Shown in pieces: positions 14,361 to 15,247 of a stretch of DNA of 15,247 bases. Source of the stretch: Candidatus Omnitrophota bacterium. Lineage in GTDB: Bacteria; Omnitrophota; Gorgyraeia; Gygaellales; Profunditerraquicolaceae. Position 1 is the stretch's first letter. Every line of letters starts with the position of its first letter. Made by a program: the position numbers and the translations under genes. The stretch covers positions 1-15,247 of the forward strand of contig JACRHO010000057.1 in the NCBI GenBank assembly GCA_016212045.1. The letters run 5' to 3'. The notes beneath the pieces were generated by a model. It was not told the origin of the DNA, did no database searches, and saw only the letters and a program-made list of their open reading frames with translations.

Positions 14361-14941
14361 TTTAAACTTCCTCTAAAGATAAAATCGGCTATCTCGTAGC
14401 CCCCTACAGCTCTTTTCTGCACAGAATCCAAATCTAAACTGTTAAAGCCGTGAAAGAAATCCGGATCGTTTTTTAAGTTAGTCAGGAACTTATTAATTAA
14501 CGACATCTCCTGCTTCTGGAGTGATATCGCTGAGCCGTTCAGGTTAAATTTATTGCCTGCTAAAGAAATCTCATTCAGCCACACCCCGGAAGGTAAACCC
14601 AGGCTTATCTGATTTAATTTCTCTGCCCAGTTTATCCGCTCGGCGGCTAACTGTCTTATCGCCTGAACATCAGCAGATAAAATGTCATATTCCTCTTTTG
14701 CGGAATCAAGTATTTTTCTTTGCGGCTCTTGTGCCTGCCATTTATTATTCAAGGCCTTTAACTGATAACTATTCTTTATATTCACTACTGCCAGGTAAAT
14801 ATGCGTGGCAATTAATAGAGCGAAAATAACGGGCGCAAGGTAAAAAACAGCCTTTGGTTCTAACTTAGTCTTTCTTTCTTTAGGTTTTGCTTTTAATTCT
14901 TCTGGTAAAAGATTAATTTCTATCATATCAAATGAAGCCAT
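14357..14941 (-). CDS. pilN: Type IV pilus assembly protein PilN
   Basis: PilN links cytoplasmic PilM to PilO. The 194 residues begin with the PilM-binding motif IEINLLPEEL (residues 7-16), then one membrane helix (about 32-52), a coiled-coil stretch (about 55-105) and a ferredoxin-like domain with LGLPSGVWLNEISL (about 113-126). Family members normally start at the residue just before (I/E)INLLP, so the ATG at 14924-14926 (residue 6) is a likely native start. The upstream ATG at 14939-14941 adds MASFD and is partly inside a palindrome stem. Neither start has a clear Shine-Dalgarno sequence. In most pil operons pilM and pilN touch or overlap; here 166 bases of palindromic DNA part them. Confidence 0.9.
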   Translation of the reverse strand: MASFDMIEINLLPEELKAKPKERKTKLEPKAVFYLAPVIFALLIATHIYLAVVNIKNSYQLKALNNKWQAQEPQRKILDSAKEEYDILSADVQAIRQLAAERINWAEKLNQISLGLPSGVWLNEISLAGNKFNLNGSAISLQKQEMSLINKFLTNLKNDPDFFHGFNSLDLDSVQKRAVGGYEIADFIFRGSLK

Positions 14942-15106
14942 AACTTATGGAGCACAAAGTGCGACATAAGTTATATGGCTGAATTTGACCCTTGACATTT
15001 TTTGAACCTAGGACTGACTCGATATCAAACCTTATTTCATTTCAAAAATGTCAAGGGTAAGTTCGTGCATACAACCCAGCACTTAGCATAAGTGCTGGGT
15101 TGTGCA
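14940..15106. mobile_element. Candidate non-autonomous palindromic element between pilM and pilN
   Basis: Nearly the whole pilM-pilN gap is palindromic. Hairpin A (14940-14974): 10-base arms ATAACTTATG/CATAAGTTAT, a GA/GA internal loop and an inner GCAC-AAA-GTGC stem. Long inverted repeat B: ACCCTTGACATTTTTTGAA (14988-15006) against TTCAAAAATGTCAAGGGT (15041-15058), one T different, around a 34-base core. Hairpin C (15071-15103): perfect 15-base arms ACAACCCAGCACTTA/TAAGTGCTGGGTTGT with a GCA loop. The linkers of 13 and 12 bases also match imperfectly as inverted sequence (ATGGCTGAATTT against ATGCACGAACTT), so the unit is hairpin-IR-core-IR-hairpin. No ORF or transposase is inside. This resembles a REP-pair or miniature element mobilised in trans; the class is an inference. 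Confidence 0.6.
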
Positions 15107-15107
15107 C

Positions 15108-15247
15108 TCACTTACGCAGCGCCAAGCCCACTGCCACTGCCAAGCTGGTAGAGGCGGCCTTTAACGCCTGAGCATCAATATTAGTAGTTATATTTATTTT
15201 TTTGAAAGGATCCCAATATTCTACTGCAATACCTAAGGTATTTGCCA
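15108..15247 (-). CDS. pilM: Type IV pilus assembly ATPase-like protein PilM, C-terminal end (partial)
   Basis: This is the last 45 codons of a gene that enters from the right edge and ends with TGA at 15108-15110. The residues read ANTLGIAVEYWDPFKKINI, then DAQALKAASTSLAVAVGLALRK. A (V/I)E.WDPFKKI block followed by AVAVGLALR is the characteristic end of PilM, the actin-like cytoplasmic protein that binds the N-terminal tail of PilN. The position directly upstream of pilN supports this. Most of the protein, including the nucleotide-binding site, is outside the window. Confidence 0.88.
   Translation of the reverse strand, partial: ANTLGIAVEYWDPFKKINITTNIDAQALKAASTSLAVAVGLALRK

Noticed and set aside
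15071..15103. Hairpin C as an intrinsic terminator after pilM
   Set aside because: The stem is strong, but no T-run follows on either strand, and it sits in the middle of a pilus operon whose downstream genes need the same transcript; it fits better as part of a compound element.

Overview
The window looks like part of the genome of an uncultivated, Gram-negative-type bacterium. The gene content (a PilMNOPQ type IV pilus assembly block followed by DUF2344, RNase E/G, L21, Obg, ProBA, NadD, Rpe), the AT-leaning coding sequence and the translation-coupled packing resemble genomes assigned to Candidatus Omnitrophota or nearby deep lineages. That placement is an inference from gene order and recall, not a search. 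An outer membrane is supported by the secretin PilQ and its partners. All 16 genes that can be supported lie on the minus strand. No tRNA, rRNA, CRISPR array, transposase gene or phage gene is visible.

Read in the direction of transcription (high to low coordinates), the window opens with the last 45 codons of pilM. A 166-base gap made almost entirely of three palindromes follows, then pilN, pilO, pilP and pilQ, which form the inner-membrane alignment complex and outer-membrane secretin of a type IV pilus. Next come a short DUF2344 protein and an RNase E/G-family endonuclease. A good sigma-70-type promoter then starts the rplU unit: L21, the GTPase Obg, ProB and ProA (first two steps of proline synthesis), NadD (NAD synthesis), ribulose-phosphate 3-epimerase, an alpha-D-phosphohexomutase and a PlsC-type acyltransferase. 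Neighbours in this unit overlap or lie within about 10 bases of each other. A 123-base gap with a stem-loop and T-run separates it from rpsA (six S1 domains) and tyrS. The tyrS stop overlaps the GTG start of a polysaccharide flippase that runs off the left edge.

The most unusual content is not a gene. Several short repeat-like sequences sit inside or against coding sequence without breaking it: (1) a 52-base perfect-armed palindrome read in frame through the S1 domain of RNase E/G, giving an NPVRN...KISNGV peptide; (2) related AT-rich repeat DNA that supplies the signal peptides of both PilP and PilQ; (3) an AAGCTC-type repeat that replaces a helix segment in Rpe; and (4) a compound palindromic element of about 165 bases wedged between pilM and pilN that reaches the pilN start codon. 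Together they suggest a genome in which small, non-autonomous repeats spread and are tolerated as protein segments.

Other points of note are the absence of rpmA between rplU and obg, the absence of rsfS after nadD, a shortened loop in the Obg domain, and a half-length DUF2344 protein without its usual radical SAM neighbour.
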